Below are positions 17,056 to 25,987 of a stretch of DNA of 64,000 bases, in pieces. Position numbers and translations under genes: made by a program. The stretch covers positions 1,178,001 to 1,242,000 of the forward strand of contig CBDBBV010000002.1 of NCBI GenBank assembly GCA_965203265.1, in the 5' to 3' direction. How positions within the stretch are numbered: position 1 is the first letter of the stretch; each line of letters opens with the position of its first letter. The notes under the pieces were generated by a model. The model did no database searches and had not been told where the DNA came from. It saw nothing but the letters and a program-made list of their open reading frames with translations. This DNA comes from JAHRAW01 sp965203265. GTDB taxonomy: Bacteria; Pseudomonadota; Gammaproteobacteria; Arenicellales; Poriferihabitantaceae.

Positions 17056-18486
17056 TCATCGCTCCTCCCGGCGGATGATCTCCTGCAATCTCTCATGGAA
17101 CGCCGCCACCGACGGGCCGCCGCCGCTGTTGTTGCCGGAGCCGGCGTAGGCGTTGATTCCGACCACCTTGCCTCGATGCGGGCCATCGACGGCGATATAC
17201 GGCGAGCCGGATGCCCCGTAATAATTGTGGCAGCCGCCCGCGGAAAAAGTGAGCAAGCGGCCCTCGGCGCGCAGCGGGCAACCCCACAATGCGGTCATCA
17301 CCTCGCCGTCGAAGAAGTCCCCCGGATAACCGGCGGTGGCGAAGGCGCCGACGCCGTCGGCATTAGCGGCGACTTCGAGATGGCCGCCCACCTTCGGCGC
17401 CTTGTCGAGAATCAACACGGCGTAATCGTTGTGATAACCGGCGCTTCGGTCGGTGTAATGAACCTTGCGCACGCCGACAACGATGTCGTGCCGGCCGGTC
17501 ATGTCCTGGCGCGCGAAGGTCAGTTTCATTTCCCATCTGGGGATGCGTTGTTTGCATCGCGCGTCGAGGCACACGCAATGGGAGTTGGTCAGGGCGATTT
17601 TCGGGCGCACCAGAAAGGCGGTGCAGGCGCCCGCGCTGGTGGTCAATCGCGCCACATAGCGGGTGAATGGGCGCTCCCCGTCTATGCGCACAGGGCGGGA
17701 TTGCTCATTCGGCGGGACGAGAAAGCGGGCGCTGTGCAGAGACGGATTGGCATTCAATTCTTCGAGCGCCGATTCCCACCGCTTGATGTGCTGCAATTCC
17801 GCCAACCAATTCACCGCCGAATTCGAGGCGGCCTGCAAACAGCTGCCGCCGGAGACCGTGGAGACTGCACAATCGGTTACTCCGGCGATGATGTGCTTGG
17901 TGGCGGCGCCGCTCTTCGCCCCCTCCACCCGCTTTTTTTCCAATGCGAGGAATTCGCGCATGTCGGCATCGAACCACGCCTTTCCCCGCCGCCAACTGCC
18001 GCCGTCGGCGGATCGATTGTAGAACCAGTGCCAGCCGCTGACCGCCGCCGCATCCGCGCCGTACTCGACCAGCGCATCCGCCACCTCGCTGGCGTTTTCC
18101 CGCGCGGCCCAATGCAGCGGCGTGTGGCCGAGTTGGTCGGTGGCGTTGGCATCCGCGCCGTTGGCGGTCAACAGCACGGCGATGGTGCGGGCGTCTCGCG
18201 CCGCCGCATAATGCAGCGGCGTGGCGCCGAAGCGATTTTTCGCATCCACATTCGCGAGATTTTCCAGTAGCAGGGCGGCAACTACGGGGGCGTTTGCCGC
18301 TACCGCCCGATGCAATGGCGTATCGCCGAATGCGTCCACGGCATCGACCTCCGCGCCCTCGGCGAGCAACGACGCCACCGCTTCGAGATCACCCCTTTCC
18401 ACGGCCTCGTGCAACGGCGCGGCGGTCGCCGGCACGGCCAGCGCCGTGCACAACCACCAAACTCCCAGCGCAATCAATCGGGGCAT
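17056..18486 (-). CDS. Secreted ankyrin-repeat, trypsin-like serine protease
   Basis: 476 residues from ATG 18486. A signal peptide (LIALGVWWLCTALAVPATA) is followed by four ankyrin repeats (about 25-150: LHEAVERGDLEAVASLL, DTPLHRAVAANAPVVAALLL, TPLHYAAARDARTIAVLL, TPLHWAARENASEVADALV). A linker precedes a chymotrypsin-fold domain with a visible triad: His in TNSHC, Asp in NDYAVLIL and Ser in GASGSPYIAV. Several Cys residues suggest disulphides and periplasmic or extracellular action. The ankyrin array may recruit substrates or a partner. It ends close to tRNA-Glu and precedes no obvious partner gene. The substrate is unknown. Confidence 0.8.
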   Translation of the reverse strand: MPRLIALGVWWLCTALAVPATAAPLHEAVERGDLEAVASLLAEGAEVDAVDAFGDTPLHRAVAANAPVVAALLLENLANVDAKNRFGATPLHYAAARDARTIAVLLTANGADANATDQLGHTPLHWAARENASEVADALVEYGADAAAVSGWHWFYNRSADGGSWRRGKAWFDADMREFLALEKKRVEGAKSGAATKHIIAGVTDCAVSTVSGGSCLQAASNSAVNWLAELQHIKRWESALEELNANPSLHSARFLVPPNEQSRPVRIDGERPFTRYVARLTTSAGACTAFLVRPKIALTNSHCVCLDARCKQRIPRWEMKLTFARQDMTGRHDIVVGVRKVHYTDRSAGYHNDYAVLILDKAPKVGGHLEVAANADGVGAFATAGYPGDFFDGEVMTALWGCPLRAEGRLLTFSAGGCHNYYGASGSPYIAVDGPHRGKVVGINAYAGSGNNSGGGPSVAAFHERLQEIIRREER

Positions 18487-18500
18487 GGCGGCGCGGGCGG

Positions 18501-19271
18501 CTATTGAGGCTGACGCGCGATCAGGCGCGCCTGCCACAGATCGTCCCACGCCGCCGCCTTTTGCCGCGGGCTGCGCAACAGGTAGGCGGGGTGATAGGTG
18601 GCCACCAGCGGGATGGCGTCGGGGCCGTAGTGGTGAGTCCTGCCGCGCAGTTTCGTCAGGGGCGCCGTGGTTTTCAGCAGGGCTTGGGCGCTGATTCTGC
18701 CGAGCGCCACGATCACCTTCGGCCGGATGATCGCCAGTTGTTGGTGCAGATACGGCTCGCACTGCTCGACCTCTGCGGGTAGCGGGTCGCGGTTGTCCGG
18801 GGGGCGGCATTTGAGCATATTGGCGATGAATACCTGCTCGCGCTGCATACCCAGAGCGGCGATCATCTTGTCGAGCAATTGCCCGGCTCGCCCGACGAAG
18901 GGCTGCCCCTGCAAGTCCTCGTTTCGCCCCGGCGCCTCGCCGATGAAAAGCCAATCCGCTTGGGGGTCGCCGCAGCCGAACACGGTGTGGGTTCGGCTAC
19001 GGTGCAGGTCGCATTTGCGGCAGGCGGAAACCTCCCGTTCGATGCTCGCGAGCGTTTGCGCGTGCTCCGCCGACTCCACCGAATTCGCCGGATCAGCCGA
19101 AGCCGGCGGCGGCTGCTCGGCGGGGTTGGCGGAATCGACGGGATCAATCTGCCCCGATTCGGGCGGTTGCGGCATATCGGCGGCGGCGGCGGCTTCGTCC
19201 GCGCGAATTTTCCACACCAACACACCCATTTTCCGCAGGATGTCGGCTTGGCGGCGGCGGCGCTGCTCCAT
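18501..19271 (-). CDS. Family 4 uracil-DNA glycosylase, Fe-S type
   Basis: 256 residues. The family 4 landmarks are CRKCDLHRSRTHTVFGCGDPQADWLFIGEAPGRNED in overlapping form, GQPFVGRAGQLLDKM, FIANMLKCRPPDNRDPLPAEVEQCEPYL and the late ATYHPAYLLR. The four cysteines (two in CRKC, then KC and QC) fit the 4Fe-4S cluster ligands. The N-terminal 75 residues are a Pro/Ala-rich extension. It excises uracil from deaminated cytosine in DNA. It starts 13 bases after the leuA stop on the same strand and so may be read from leuA. Confidence 0.92.
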   Translation of the reverse strand: MEQRRRRQADILRKMGVLVWKIRADEAAAAADMPQPPESGQIDPVDSANPAEQPPPASADPANSVESAEHAQTLASIEREVSACRKCDLHRSRTHTVFGCGDPQADWLFIGEAPGRNEDLQGQPFVGRAGQLLDKMIAALGMQREQVFIANMLKCRPPDNRDPLPAEVEQCEPYLHQQLAIIRPKVIVALGRISAQALLKTTAPLTKLRGRTHHYGPDAIPLVATYHPAYLLRSPRQKAAAWDDLWQARLIARQPQ

Positions 19272-19283
19272 GTTATCGCTCGG

Positions 19284-20831
19284 CTAGATCGCCCGCGCCA
19301 TCTGCGGGTGAAGCGCGGCCTCGGTGCCGTACAGTTTATTCAGCGCGTTGATATAGGCTTTGCCCGAAGCGATGACGATGTCGAGGTCGGCGCCGTGGCC
19401 GTTGACGATGCGCCCGTTGCGCTCCAAGCGAACACCGACTTCCCCCTGCGCGTCGGTGCCGCTGGTGATGCTGTTGACGGAATACAGTTGCAGCAAACTG
19501 CCGGACTTGACGATGGCTTCGATGGCGCTGAAGGTTGCGTCCACCGTGCCGTTGCCGCGTCCGCTGGCGCTGCGTTCTTCCCCGTCCACATCCAAGATTA
19601 CCCGCGCAGTGGGCGTCTGGCCGGTGCGCGAGGTGCTTTCCAGATACTTCAGGTCGAAGCGCGCCTGCGCCACATTGCTCGTCGCCTCCGCCACCAACGC
19701 CAGCAGATCGTCATCGAAAATCTCGTGCTTGTTGTCCGCCAGCTCCTTGAATCTGGCGAATGCTTGATCCAGCTCGGCCTCGGACTCGAACTGGAAGCCG
19801 AGAAATTTGAGGCGCTCGGTGAACGCATTTCTGCCGGAATGTTTGCCCAGCACGATGCGGTTGGCGGACCAGCCGACATCCTCGGCGCGCATGATTTCGT
19901 AGGTTTCGCGCGCCTTGATGACGCCGTCCTGATGAATGCCGGCTTCGTGGGCGAAGGCGTTGGCGCCGACGATGGCCTTGTTGGGCTGCACCGGAAAACC
20001 GGTAATGCTCGACACCAGGCGGCTGGCGGGCACGATCTGGGTGGCGTCTATGCGGCTGTCGCAGGGGAATTCATCCTGACGGGTGCGCACCGCCATGACG
20101 ATTTCCTCGAGGGAGGCGTTGCCGGCGCGCTCCCCCAACCCGTTGACCGTGCACTCCACCTGACGGGCACCGGCGAGCACCGCCGACAGCGAGTTGGCGA
20201 CCGCCAGCCCGAGGTCGTTGTGGCAGTGCACGGAGAATACCGCCTTGTCGGCGTTGGGGATGCGCGCGCGCAATTCGCCGATGAGGTTGCCGAATTGGGT
20301 CGGCAGGTTGTAGCCCACGGTATCCGGTATGTTGATGGTGCCGGCACCGGCGTCGATGGCGGCCTCGATGATGCGGCACAGGAAGTCGGATTCGGAACGC
20401 CCAGCGTCCTCCGGCGAGAATTCCACATCGTCGGTGTGATTGCGCGCCAGCCGAACCGCCGCCACCGCGTGTTCCACCACTTGATCCGGCGTCATGCGCA
20501 GCTTGCGCCGCATGTGGATGGGGGAAGTGGCGATGAAGGTGTGGATGCGGCAAGCGGCGGCCGGAGCGAGCGCGTCGGCTGCTTTCGTCACATCCTCCGG
20601 ATTGGCGCGCGCCAAGGCGCACACGACGCTGCCGGTGATCAAGCCGGATATGGCCTTGACCGCGTTGAAATCGCCGGGGCTGGCGGCGGGGAAACCCGCT
20701 TCGATGACATCGACGCGCATCTTTTCCAGCTGGCGCGCCACGCGGATCTTCTCCTCTTGAGTCATGGAAGCGCCCGGGCTTTGCTCGCCGTCGCGCAGGG
20801 TGGTATCGAAAATCGTCAGTTTGTCTTTCAT
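19284..20831 (-). CDS. leuA: 2-isopropylmalate synthase
   Basis: 515 residues from ATG 20831 (MKDKLTIFDTTLRDGEQSPG). The TIM-barrel catalytic domain has the TLRDGEQSPGASM motif, VDVIEAGFPAASPGDF, VGYNLPTQ, HCHNDLGLAVANSL (metal-binding HxH) and NGLGERAGNASLEE. The C-terminal regulatory LeuA dimer domain (GNGTVDATFSAIEAIV...GEVGVRLERNGR...GHGADLDIVIASGKAYINALNKL) is complete, so leucine feedback inhibition is expected. It condenses acetyl-CoA with 2-oxoisovalerate. A 282-bp gap with a leucine-rich leader peptide separates it from pssA. An upstream in-frame start at 20894 lacks conserved sequence. Confidence 0.95.
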   Translation of the reverse strand: MKDKLTIFDTTLRDGEQSPGASMTQEEKIRVARQLEKMRVDVIEAGFPAASPGDFNAVKAISGLITGSVVCALARANPEDVTKAADALAPAAACRIHTFIATSPIHMRRKLRMTPDQVVEHAVAAVRLARNHTDDVEFSPEDAGRSESDFLCRIIEAAIDAGAGTINIPDTVGYNLPTQFGNLIGELRARIPNADKAVFSVHCHNDLGLAVANSLSAVLAGARQVECTVNGLGERAGNASLEEIVMAVRTRQDEFPCDSRIDATQIVPASRLVSSITGFPVQPNKAIVGANAFAHEAGIHQDGVIKARETYEIMRAEDVGWSANRIVLGKHSGRNAFTERLKFLGFQFESEAELDQAFARFKELADNKHEIFDDDLLALVAEATSNVAQARFDLKYLESTSRTGQTPTARVILDVDGEERSASGRGNGTVDATFSAIEAIVKSGSLLQLYSVNSITSGTDAQGEVGVRLERNGRIVNGHGADLDIVIASGKAYINALNKLYGTEAALHPQMARAI

Positions 20832-20944
20832 TTCTCTCGCCTCAAATGGTTTTCCAAAATCGAGCGTCGGGATGATCCGCCTCATCTGCGCCACGGTGGG
20901 CAGCGGGCGGAAACGGGATTACGGCAGGGATGTGGGGAGGGGTT

Positions 20945-20968
20945 CTATTGCGCGCGCAGGCGCAATAG
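20945..20968 (-). promoter_or_regulatory. Perfect hairpin over the end of the leucine leader
   Basis: CTATTGCGC and GCGCAATAG form a 9-bp perfect stem with a 6-base loop, covering the last Leu/Arg codons and the TAG of the leader. Ribosome stalling on the upstream leucine codons would control whether this stem can form. No T-run follows. Confidence 0.45.
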
Positions 20969-21058
20969 CGGCAGCGGCAGTAGCAGCAGCAGGGGCAACA
21001 GGGGCAGGAAAATGCCCGCAGGCGGGTTGAAATCGCGATTTGTCGGCTGAGTCAACAT
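20945..21058 (-). CDS. leuL: Leucine-rich leader peptide upstream of leuA (attenuator candidate)
   Basis: A 37-codon minus-strand reading frame from ATG 21058 to TAG 20945, lying 113 bases before the leuA start. Its last 20 residues (FLPLLPLLLLL then PLPLLRLRAQ) contain about 13 leucines, encoded by CTG, TTG and CTA. A leader peptide saturated with the end-product amino acid in front of the first committed biosynthetic gene is the hallmark of ribosome-mediated attenuation. A hairpin overlaps its end and a promoter lies just upstream. I could not find a textbook terminator with a T-run before leuA, so the mechanism could be translational or Rho-dependent. Confidence 0.65.
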   Translation of the reverse strand: MLTQPTNRDFNPPAGIFLPLLPLLLLLPLPLLRLRAQ

Positions 21059-21065
21059 GGCGGGC

Positions 21066-21094
21066 ACTGTAGCGAAACGCAATTTCGAATGCAA
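21066..21094 (-). promoter_or_regulatory. Sigma-70 promoter for leuL-leuA
   Basis: Reading on the minus strand, TTGCAT (21089-21094) and TACAGT (21066-21071) are exactly 17 bases apart. Transcription would begin around 21058-21060, at or beside the leader ATG, implying a leaderless or nearly leaderless leader mRNA. Confidence 0.55.
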
Positions 21095-21113
21095 GCGGCC
21101 AGAGCAATTTCCG

Positions 21114-21914
21114 CTAGCTCGGCGGATCGTCATCGTCGTGATCCGGCAGGAATGCCGGGCTTTCGCCGGTGCCGCGCCGCCAGCGCAACAGCCAACCCAC
21201 CGGGCCGGAAGCCGCATAGCCGAACGCCATCAGGAACAACACTCTGGGGGGATCGAAGAAAATCAGCGCGCACACGGCGACCACGGCGATGAGGATGGCG
21301 AAGGGAATCCGATGAATCAGGTCGAAGTCCTTGAAACTGCGGAATTTCAGATTGCTCACCATGAGCACCGCGAGAAGCACGGTGGCACCGGCGCTGATCC
21401 ACGGCATCGAACTGCCGTCGAAGCCCGATTCGTGGAAATTCCACACCCAGAATCCCACGAACGCCGCCGCCGCGGGACAGGGTATGCCGTAGAAATAGCG
21501 GTTGTCCTTGATCGTCAGGGTGTTGAATCGAGCCAGACGCAGAGCCGCGGCGGCGACATACAGGAATGCGGTCAGCCAGCCGGTTTTGCCGATCACCTGC
21601 AGCGACCAGAAATACATCACCAACGCCGGCGCCAAGCCGAAGGCGATCACATCCACGAGGCTGTCGTATTCCTTGCCGAAATCGCTGGCGGTATTGGTCC
21701 ATCTGGCGACGCGCCCATCCAAGCCGTCCATGATCATGGCGATGAGCAGCCCGATCGCGGCCTTCTCGAAATTTCCGTGGGTCGCCTGAATGATGGCGTA
21801 GAAACCGAAGAACAAGCCGACGGTGGTGAACAAACTCGGCAGGAAATAAATCCCCTTGCGACCGCCGCCGCCGTTTCCGTTTCCGCTGCCGAGTTGTGCG
21901 TGCTTGTCATTCAT
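21114..21914 (-). CDS. pssA: CDP-diacylglycerol--serine O-phosphatidyltransferase
   Basis: 266 residues of the integral-membrane CDP-alcohol phosphatidyltransferase family. The catalytic signature reads DGRVAR...FGKEYDSLVD, matching DGxxAR-x8-GxxxDxxxD, near residues 66-87. Seven to eight hydrophobic segments follow (SLFTTVGLFFGFYAII, GAPALVMYFWSL area, VLLAVLMVSNL, ILIAVVAVCALIFF). It condenses CDP-diacylglycerol and serine to phosphatidylserine in the inner membrane. Its start overlaps the psd stop by 8 bases, so the two steps to phosphatidylethanolamine are translationally coupled. Confidence 0.94.
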   Translation of the reverse strand: MNDKHAQLGSGNGNGGGGRKGIYFLPSLFTTVGLFFGFYAIIQATHGNFEKAAIGLLIAMIMDGLDGRVARWTNTASDFGKEYDSLVDVIAFGLAPALVMYFWSLQVIGKTGWLTAFLYVAAAALRLARFNTLTIKDNRYFYGIPCPAAAAFVGFWVWNFHESGFDGSSMPWISAGATVLLAVLMVSNLKFRSFKDFDLIHRIPFAILIAVVAVCALIFFDPPRVLFLMAFGYAASGPVGWLLRWRRGTGESPAFLPDHDDDDPPS

Positions 21915-22599
21915 CGGATACAGGGGCGGGGGCGGGGCGCGTCCCCGCGTCGTCGCCGTGGCAAAATCCGATCAAGTCGCTGCCCGATCTTACCCGCTGC
22001 CCCAGTTTGACCAGCAGCCGGGTGCCGATGGGTAGGTAGAGGTCGAGCCGCGAGCCGAAGCGGATGAAACCGTAGCGCTGGCCGGTGGCAACCGTATCCC
22101 CCGATTTCACATATGAGAGGATGCGGCGGGCGATCAGGCCGGCGATCTGCACGCTGACGATGTCCTCGCCCTGACCGGTTCGGATCCAGATGGCGTTGCG
22201 TTCGTTTTCGCCGGATGATTTGTCGAGCGCGGCGTTGAGGAATCTGCCCGGGTGATACCAGCATTTTTCGACGATGCCGCCGATGGGGATCAGGTTGGAA
22301 TGCACCGAAAATGCGTTCATGAATATGCTCACCTTGAACGACCGAACCCCGGCGAGATAGGGATTTTCCGTCTCGCCGAGGGAGACCACCTTGCCGCTGG
22401 CCGGGCTGACCACGGCGCCGGGCTGGTCGCTGATGTGGCGCTTGGGGTCGCGGAAGAATTGCAGCACCAAGAGTATCATCAGCCAGACGATGAGGGACCA
22501 ATAGCCGAAAAACCAAGTTGCGGCGATGCCGCAGAGTACGGCGACGACGAGATGAACGCGGCCTTCGGGGGCGAAGATGGGGTAGTGGTGGGTGGTCAT
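21907..22599 (-). CDS. psd: Phosphatidylserine decarboxylase, short form
   Basis: 230 residues, the compact Psd form. Two N-terminal membrane helices (VHLVVAVLCGIAATWFFGYW, SLIVWLMILLVLQFF) precede FRDPKRHI, the VVSPASGKVV core and VSIFMNAFSVHSN. The self-cleavage region is IRFGSRLDLYLP, where the Gly-Ser bond is cut to make the pyruvoyl cofactor. It converts phosphatidylserine from PssA to phosphatidylethanolamine. It follows ilvC by about 40 bases on the same strand, an order recurring in Gammaproteobacteria. Confidence 0.94.
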   Translation of the reverse strand: MTTHHYPIFAPEGRVHLVVAVLCGIAATWFFGYWSLIVWLMILLVLQFFRDPKRHISDQPGAVVSPASGKVVSLGETENPYLAGVRSFKVSIFMNAFSVHSNLIPIGGIVEKCWYHPGRFLNAALDKSSGENERNAIWIRTGQGEDIVSVQIAGLIARRILSYVKSGDTVATGQRYGFIRFGSRLDLYLPIGTRLLVKLGQRVRSGSDLIGFCHGDDAGTRPAPAPVSDE

Positions 22600-22640
22600 G
22601 ATCGGTGATTCATATTGGCGCTTCTAAATCCCCCTTCCCC

Positions 22641-23657
22641 TCAGTTCTTCGACTTATCGATCACCTTGCTCTCGCCAATCCACGACATCATGGCGCGCAA
22701 TTTCGCCCCCACCTCCTCGATCTGGTGTTGCTGCGCCTTGCCGCGCAGTTCCGGAAAGCGTTTTCCGCCGGAGGCGTTTTCGTCCATCCATTCCCGCGCG
22801 AATTCGCCGGACTGGATTTCCGCGAGGATTTTTTTCATCTCCGCCTTGGTTTGCTCGTTGACGATTCTCGGCCCGCGAGTCAGGTCGCCGAATTCAGCGG
22901 TGTTGGAAATGGAATAGCGCATATCGGCGATGCCGCCCTCGTACATCAGGTCGACGATCAGCTTGAGTTCGTGCAGGCATTCGAAATAGGCCATTTCCGG
23001 CGCATAACCGGCCTCCACCAGCGTTTCAAAACCGGCCTGCACCAGCGCGGTGGCGCCGCCGCACAGTACCGCCTGCTCGCCGAACAGGTCGGTTTCCGTC
23101 TCTTCCTTGAAGGTGGTCTGGATGATGCCGGCGCGGCCACCGCCGATGCTGGCGGCGTAGGCCAGAGAGGTGGCCAGCGCGTTGCCGCTGGAGTCTTGGT
23201 GTATGGCGACCAAGCAGGGGATGCCGGCGCCCTTTTCGAAGGTCGAGCGCAGCAGGTGGCCGGGGCCCTTGGGGGCGATCATGACGACATCGAGGTCTTT
23301 TCGCGGCTCGATGTAGCCGAAGTGGATGTTGAAGCCGTGGGCGAATGCCAGCGTGGCGCCTTGCTTGAGGTTGTCGCGCACATCGTTCCGGTAGATGGCG
23401 GCCATCAATTCATCCGGACACAGCATCATCACCACATCGGCGGCGGCGACCGCCTCGGCGACTTCGGCGACCGCCAGCCCGGCGCGCTCGGCCTTGGCGC
23501 GGGAAGCCGATTCCCGCCGCAGGCCGACCACGACATCCAAGCCGCTGTCCTGAAGATTGTTGGCGTGGGCGTGGCCCTGAGAGCCATAGCCGATTATGGC
23601 GACCGTCTTGCCGTGCAGCAATTCGGGCTTGGTGTCTTTCTGGTAGAAGATTTTCAT
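22641..23657 (-). CDS. ilvC: Ketol-acid reductoisomerase, class I
   Basis: 338 residues, the length of the short class I enzyme. The NADPH-binding [17 protein letters not shown] motif begins near residue 24. [19 protein letters not shown] and the catalytic [29 protein letters not shown] region follow, with the metal-binding Asp/Glu residues, then [15 protein letters not shown]. It isomerises and reduces acetolactate in valine, leucine and isoleucine synthesis, directly downstream of the acetolactate synthase subunits with a 61-base gap. Confidence 0.96.
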   Translation of the reverse strand: [338 protein letters not shown]

Positions 23658-23718
23658 GGTGATTACTCGGTTGAACGGATGATGGGTGATGGGGTGGGTG
23701 CAAATGGCCGGGACCGGG

Positions 23719-24213
23719 CTATACTTTCAAGGCGCGCTTGCCGCGGCCGATGCCGGATATGCCGGAGCGCACCACTTCGACGATCTCGCACGGGGCAAGC
23801 GCTTCGAGAAACGCATTCACCTTGCCGCTGTTGCCGGTCAGTTCCAGCGTATAGGTGGAGTCGGTTACATCGATGATGCGGCCGCGAAATATGTCGTTCA
23901 GGCGCTTCACCTCCTCGCGCTGATCGTTGCCGGCGGCAACCGCCTTGACCAACAGCAATTCGCGTTCGATGTGGTGGCCGTCGGTCAGGTCGATCAGCTT
24001 GACCACCTCGATCAGCTTGTTCAGCTGCTTGGTGATCTGTTCGATGATTTGGTCGGTGCCGTGGGTGACGATGGTCATGCGCGACAACGAGTCGTCATCG
24101 GTGGGGGCGACGGTCAGGGATTCGATGTTGTAGCCGCGCGCGGAGAACAGGCCGGCCACGCGGGAGAGCGCGCCGGCTTCGTTTTCCAGCAACAGGGAAA
24201 GAATTCGCCGCAT
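23719..24213 (-). CDS. ilvH: Acetolactate synthase small (regulatory) subunit
   Basis: 164 residues. An N-terminal ACT domain (ILSLLLENEAGALSRVAGLFSARGYNIESLTVAPT) is followed by the conserved RMTIVTHG, QLNKLIEVVKLIDLT and the ALS-SS C domain (RELLLVKA, FRGRIIDVTDSTYTLELTGNSGKVNAFLEAL). It binds valine and stimulates the catalytic subunit. Its ATG shares a base with the ilvB stop (TGATG), showing translational coupling. Confidence 0.95.
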   Translation of the reverse strand: MRRILSLLLENEAGALSRVAGLFSARGYNIESLTVAPTDDDSLSRMTIVTHGTDQIIEQITKQLNKLIEVVKLIDLTDGHHIERELLLVKAVAAGNDQREEVKRLNDIFRGRIIDVTDSTYTLELTGNSGKVNAFLEALAPCEIVEVVRSGISGIGRGKRALKV

Positions 24214-25943
24214 CAGGCCAACTCCCGCTCCATCTCATCCCCCGGCCCCGGCTTCAGGTGCATTTCATTGTGCCCCTTGCCGGCGGCGATCATCGGATAG
24301 ACGTTTTCCGTGGGATCGGTAACCACATCGACGAACACCAGTTGATCCTTCATGGCGAAGGCGCGCCGCAATGTTTCATCGACTTCGGCGGGTTTTTCGA
24401 CTTGCATCCCTACATGGCCGAAACTTTCCGCCAGCGCGACGAAATCGGGCAGCGCGTCCATGTAGGAATGGGAATATCTGCGATCGTAGAAGAATTCCTG
24501 CCACTGGCGCACCATGCCCATGTAGCGGTTGTTCAGGTTGATGATCTTCACCGGCAGATCGTATTGCTTGCAGGTGGACAGCTCCTGAATGCACATGATG
24601 ATGCTGGCGTCTCCGGTGATGCAGGCGACGATCTCGCCGGGATGGGCGATCTGCACGCCCATGGCCGCCGGCAAGCCGAAACCCATGGTGCCGAGGCCGC
24701 CGGAATTGATCCATCGGCGCGGCTCGTCGAAACCGTAATGCTGCGCTGCCCACATCTGGTGCTGCCCCACATCGGAGGTAACGAACGCTTCGCCGGCGGT
24801 GATTTCCATCATCTTCTGCACCACATATTGCGGCTTGATCACTTCGTCGCTGGGGGTGTATGCGAGGGAGTCGAGGGACTTCCACTGCTCGATCTGCCGC
24901 CACCATTGCGCCAGCGCCGGGCGGTCGATCTCGTCGAGACGAGGCGTCGCCCGTTTCACCATTTCCGCCAGCACATCGTTGCAATGGCCGACTATGGGCA
25001 CTTCCACCGCGACGTTCTTGCCGATGGACGAAGGGTCGATATCGATCTGCACGATGCGCGTGTCGGGCGAGAATTTTTCCAGATCGCCGGTAACCCGATC
25101 ATCGAAACGGGCGCCCACCGCCAGCATGACATCGCAGTCGTGCATGGCCATGTTGGACTCGTAGGTGCCGTGCATGCCCAACATGCCGAGGAAATAGCGG
25201 TTGGAGGCGGCGATGGCGCCCAGCCCCATGAGGGTGGTGGTGCAGGGGAAACCGAGCATATCGACCAATTCCCGCAGGGGTCGGTGGGCTTCGCCGAGCA
25301 CCGCGCCGCCGCCGGTGTAGATGATCGGCCGCTTCGCCGCCAACAGCAAATCCACGCCGCGAGCGATCTGCTTGCCGTGCCCCTTGGTGCGCGGCTGGTA
25401 GGAGCGCAGATGAATGCTCTCCGGATAATGGTATTCGGCGATCTCGTTGGTGATGTCCTTGGGCACATCGACCACCACCGGCCCGGGGCGCCCGGAGGTG
25501 GCGATGTAGAACGCCTTTTTCATGGTGGCGGCGATGTCGTCCACATTCTTCACCAGAAAATTGTGCTTGACGCACGGGCGGGTGATGCCGACGGTGTCCA
25601 CCTCCTGAAAGGCATCGTCGCCGATCAAGGTGGACGGCACCTGCCCGGTGATGACCACCATGGGGATGGAGTCCATGTAGGCCGTGGCAAGCCCGGTAAC
25701 GGTATTGGTCACCCCCGGCCCGGAGGTTACCAGCACCACCCCCGGCCGACCGGTGGAGCGGGCATAGCCGTCGGCGGCGTGAGTCGCGCCCTGCTCGTGC
25801 CGCACGAGGATGTGCTTGACCTTGTCCTGCCGATAGAGCGCGTCGTAGATATGCAACGCCGCCCCGCCGGGGTAGCCGAAAATGAACTCGATATTCTCGT
25901 CCTGCAGACAGCGGATGAGAATGTCAGCGCCGGTCGTTGCCAC
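24213..25943 (-). CDS. ilvB: Acetolactate synthase large (catalytic) subunit
   Basis: 576 residues from GTG 25943. That start has AGGTG five bases upstream and begins the conserved sequence VATTGADILIRCLQ; the frame opens earlier with a TTG at 25994 that lacks support. The ThDP-dependent fold shows IEFIFGYPGGAALHIYD with the catalytic Glu in LVRHEQGATHAADGYAR, PVVVDVPKD, MLAVGARFDDRVTG and the ThDP/Mg motif GDASIIMCIQEL...NNRYMGMVRQWQ. It makes acetolactate and acetohydroxybutyrate. Symbol ilvI is equally possible. Operon order is ilvB-ilvH-ilvC-psd-pssA. Confidence 0.95.
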   Translation of the reverse strand: MATTGADILIRCLQDENIEFIFGYPGGAALHIYDALYRQDKVKHILVRHEQGATHAADGYARSTGRPGVVLVTSGPGVTNTVTGLATAYMDSIPMVVITGQVPSTLIGDDAFQEVDTVGITRPCVKHNFLVKNVDDIAATMKKAFYIATSGRPGPVVVDVPKDITNEIAEYHYPESIHLRSYQPRTKGHGKQIARGVDLLLAAKRPIIYTGGGAVLGEAHRPLRELVDMLGFPCTTTLMGLGAIAASNRYFLGMLGMHGTYESNMAMHDCDVMLAVGARFDDRVTGDLEKFSPDTRIVQIDIDPSSIGKNVAVEVPIVGHCNDVLAEMVKRATPRLDEIDRPALAQWWRQIEQWKSLDSLAYTPSDEVIKPQYVVQKMMEITAGEAFVTSDVGQHQMWAAQHYGFDEPRRWINSGGLGTMGFGLPAAMGVQIAHPGEIVACITGDASIIMCIQELSTCKQYDLPVKIINLNNRYMGMVRQWQEFFYDRRYSHSYMDALPDFVALAESFGHVGMQVEKPAEVDETLRRAFAMKDQLVFVDVVTDPTENVYPMIAAGKGHNEMHLKPGPGDEMERELA

Positions 25944-25981
25944 TTTGCACCTGAGTATTCGATTGCGGGAAAGGAATGGGG

Positions 25982-25987
25982 AGTATA
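25982..25987 (-). promoter_or_regulatory. Putative -10 element for the ilv operon
   Basis: On the minus strand TATACT lies about 40 bases before the chosen ilvB GTG. The best -35 candidate 18 bases upstream is poor (GTTTAT). Confidence 0.35.
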
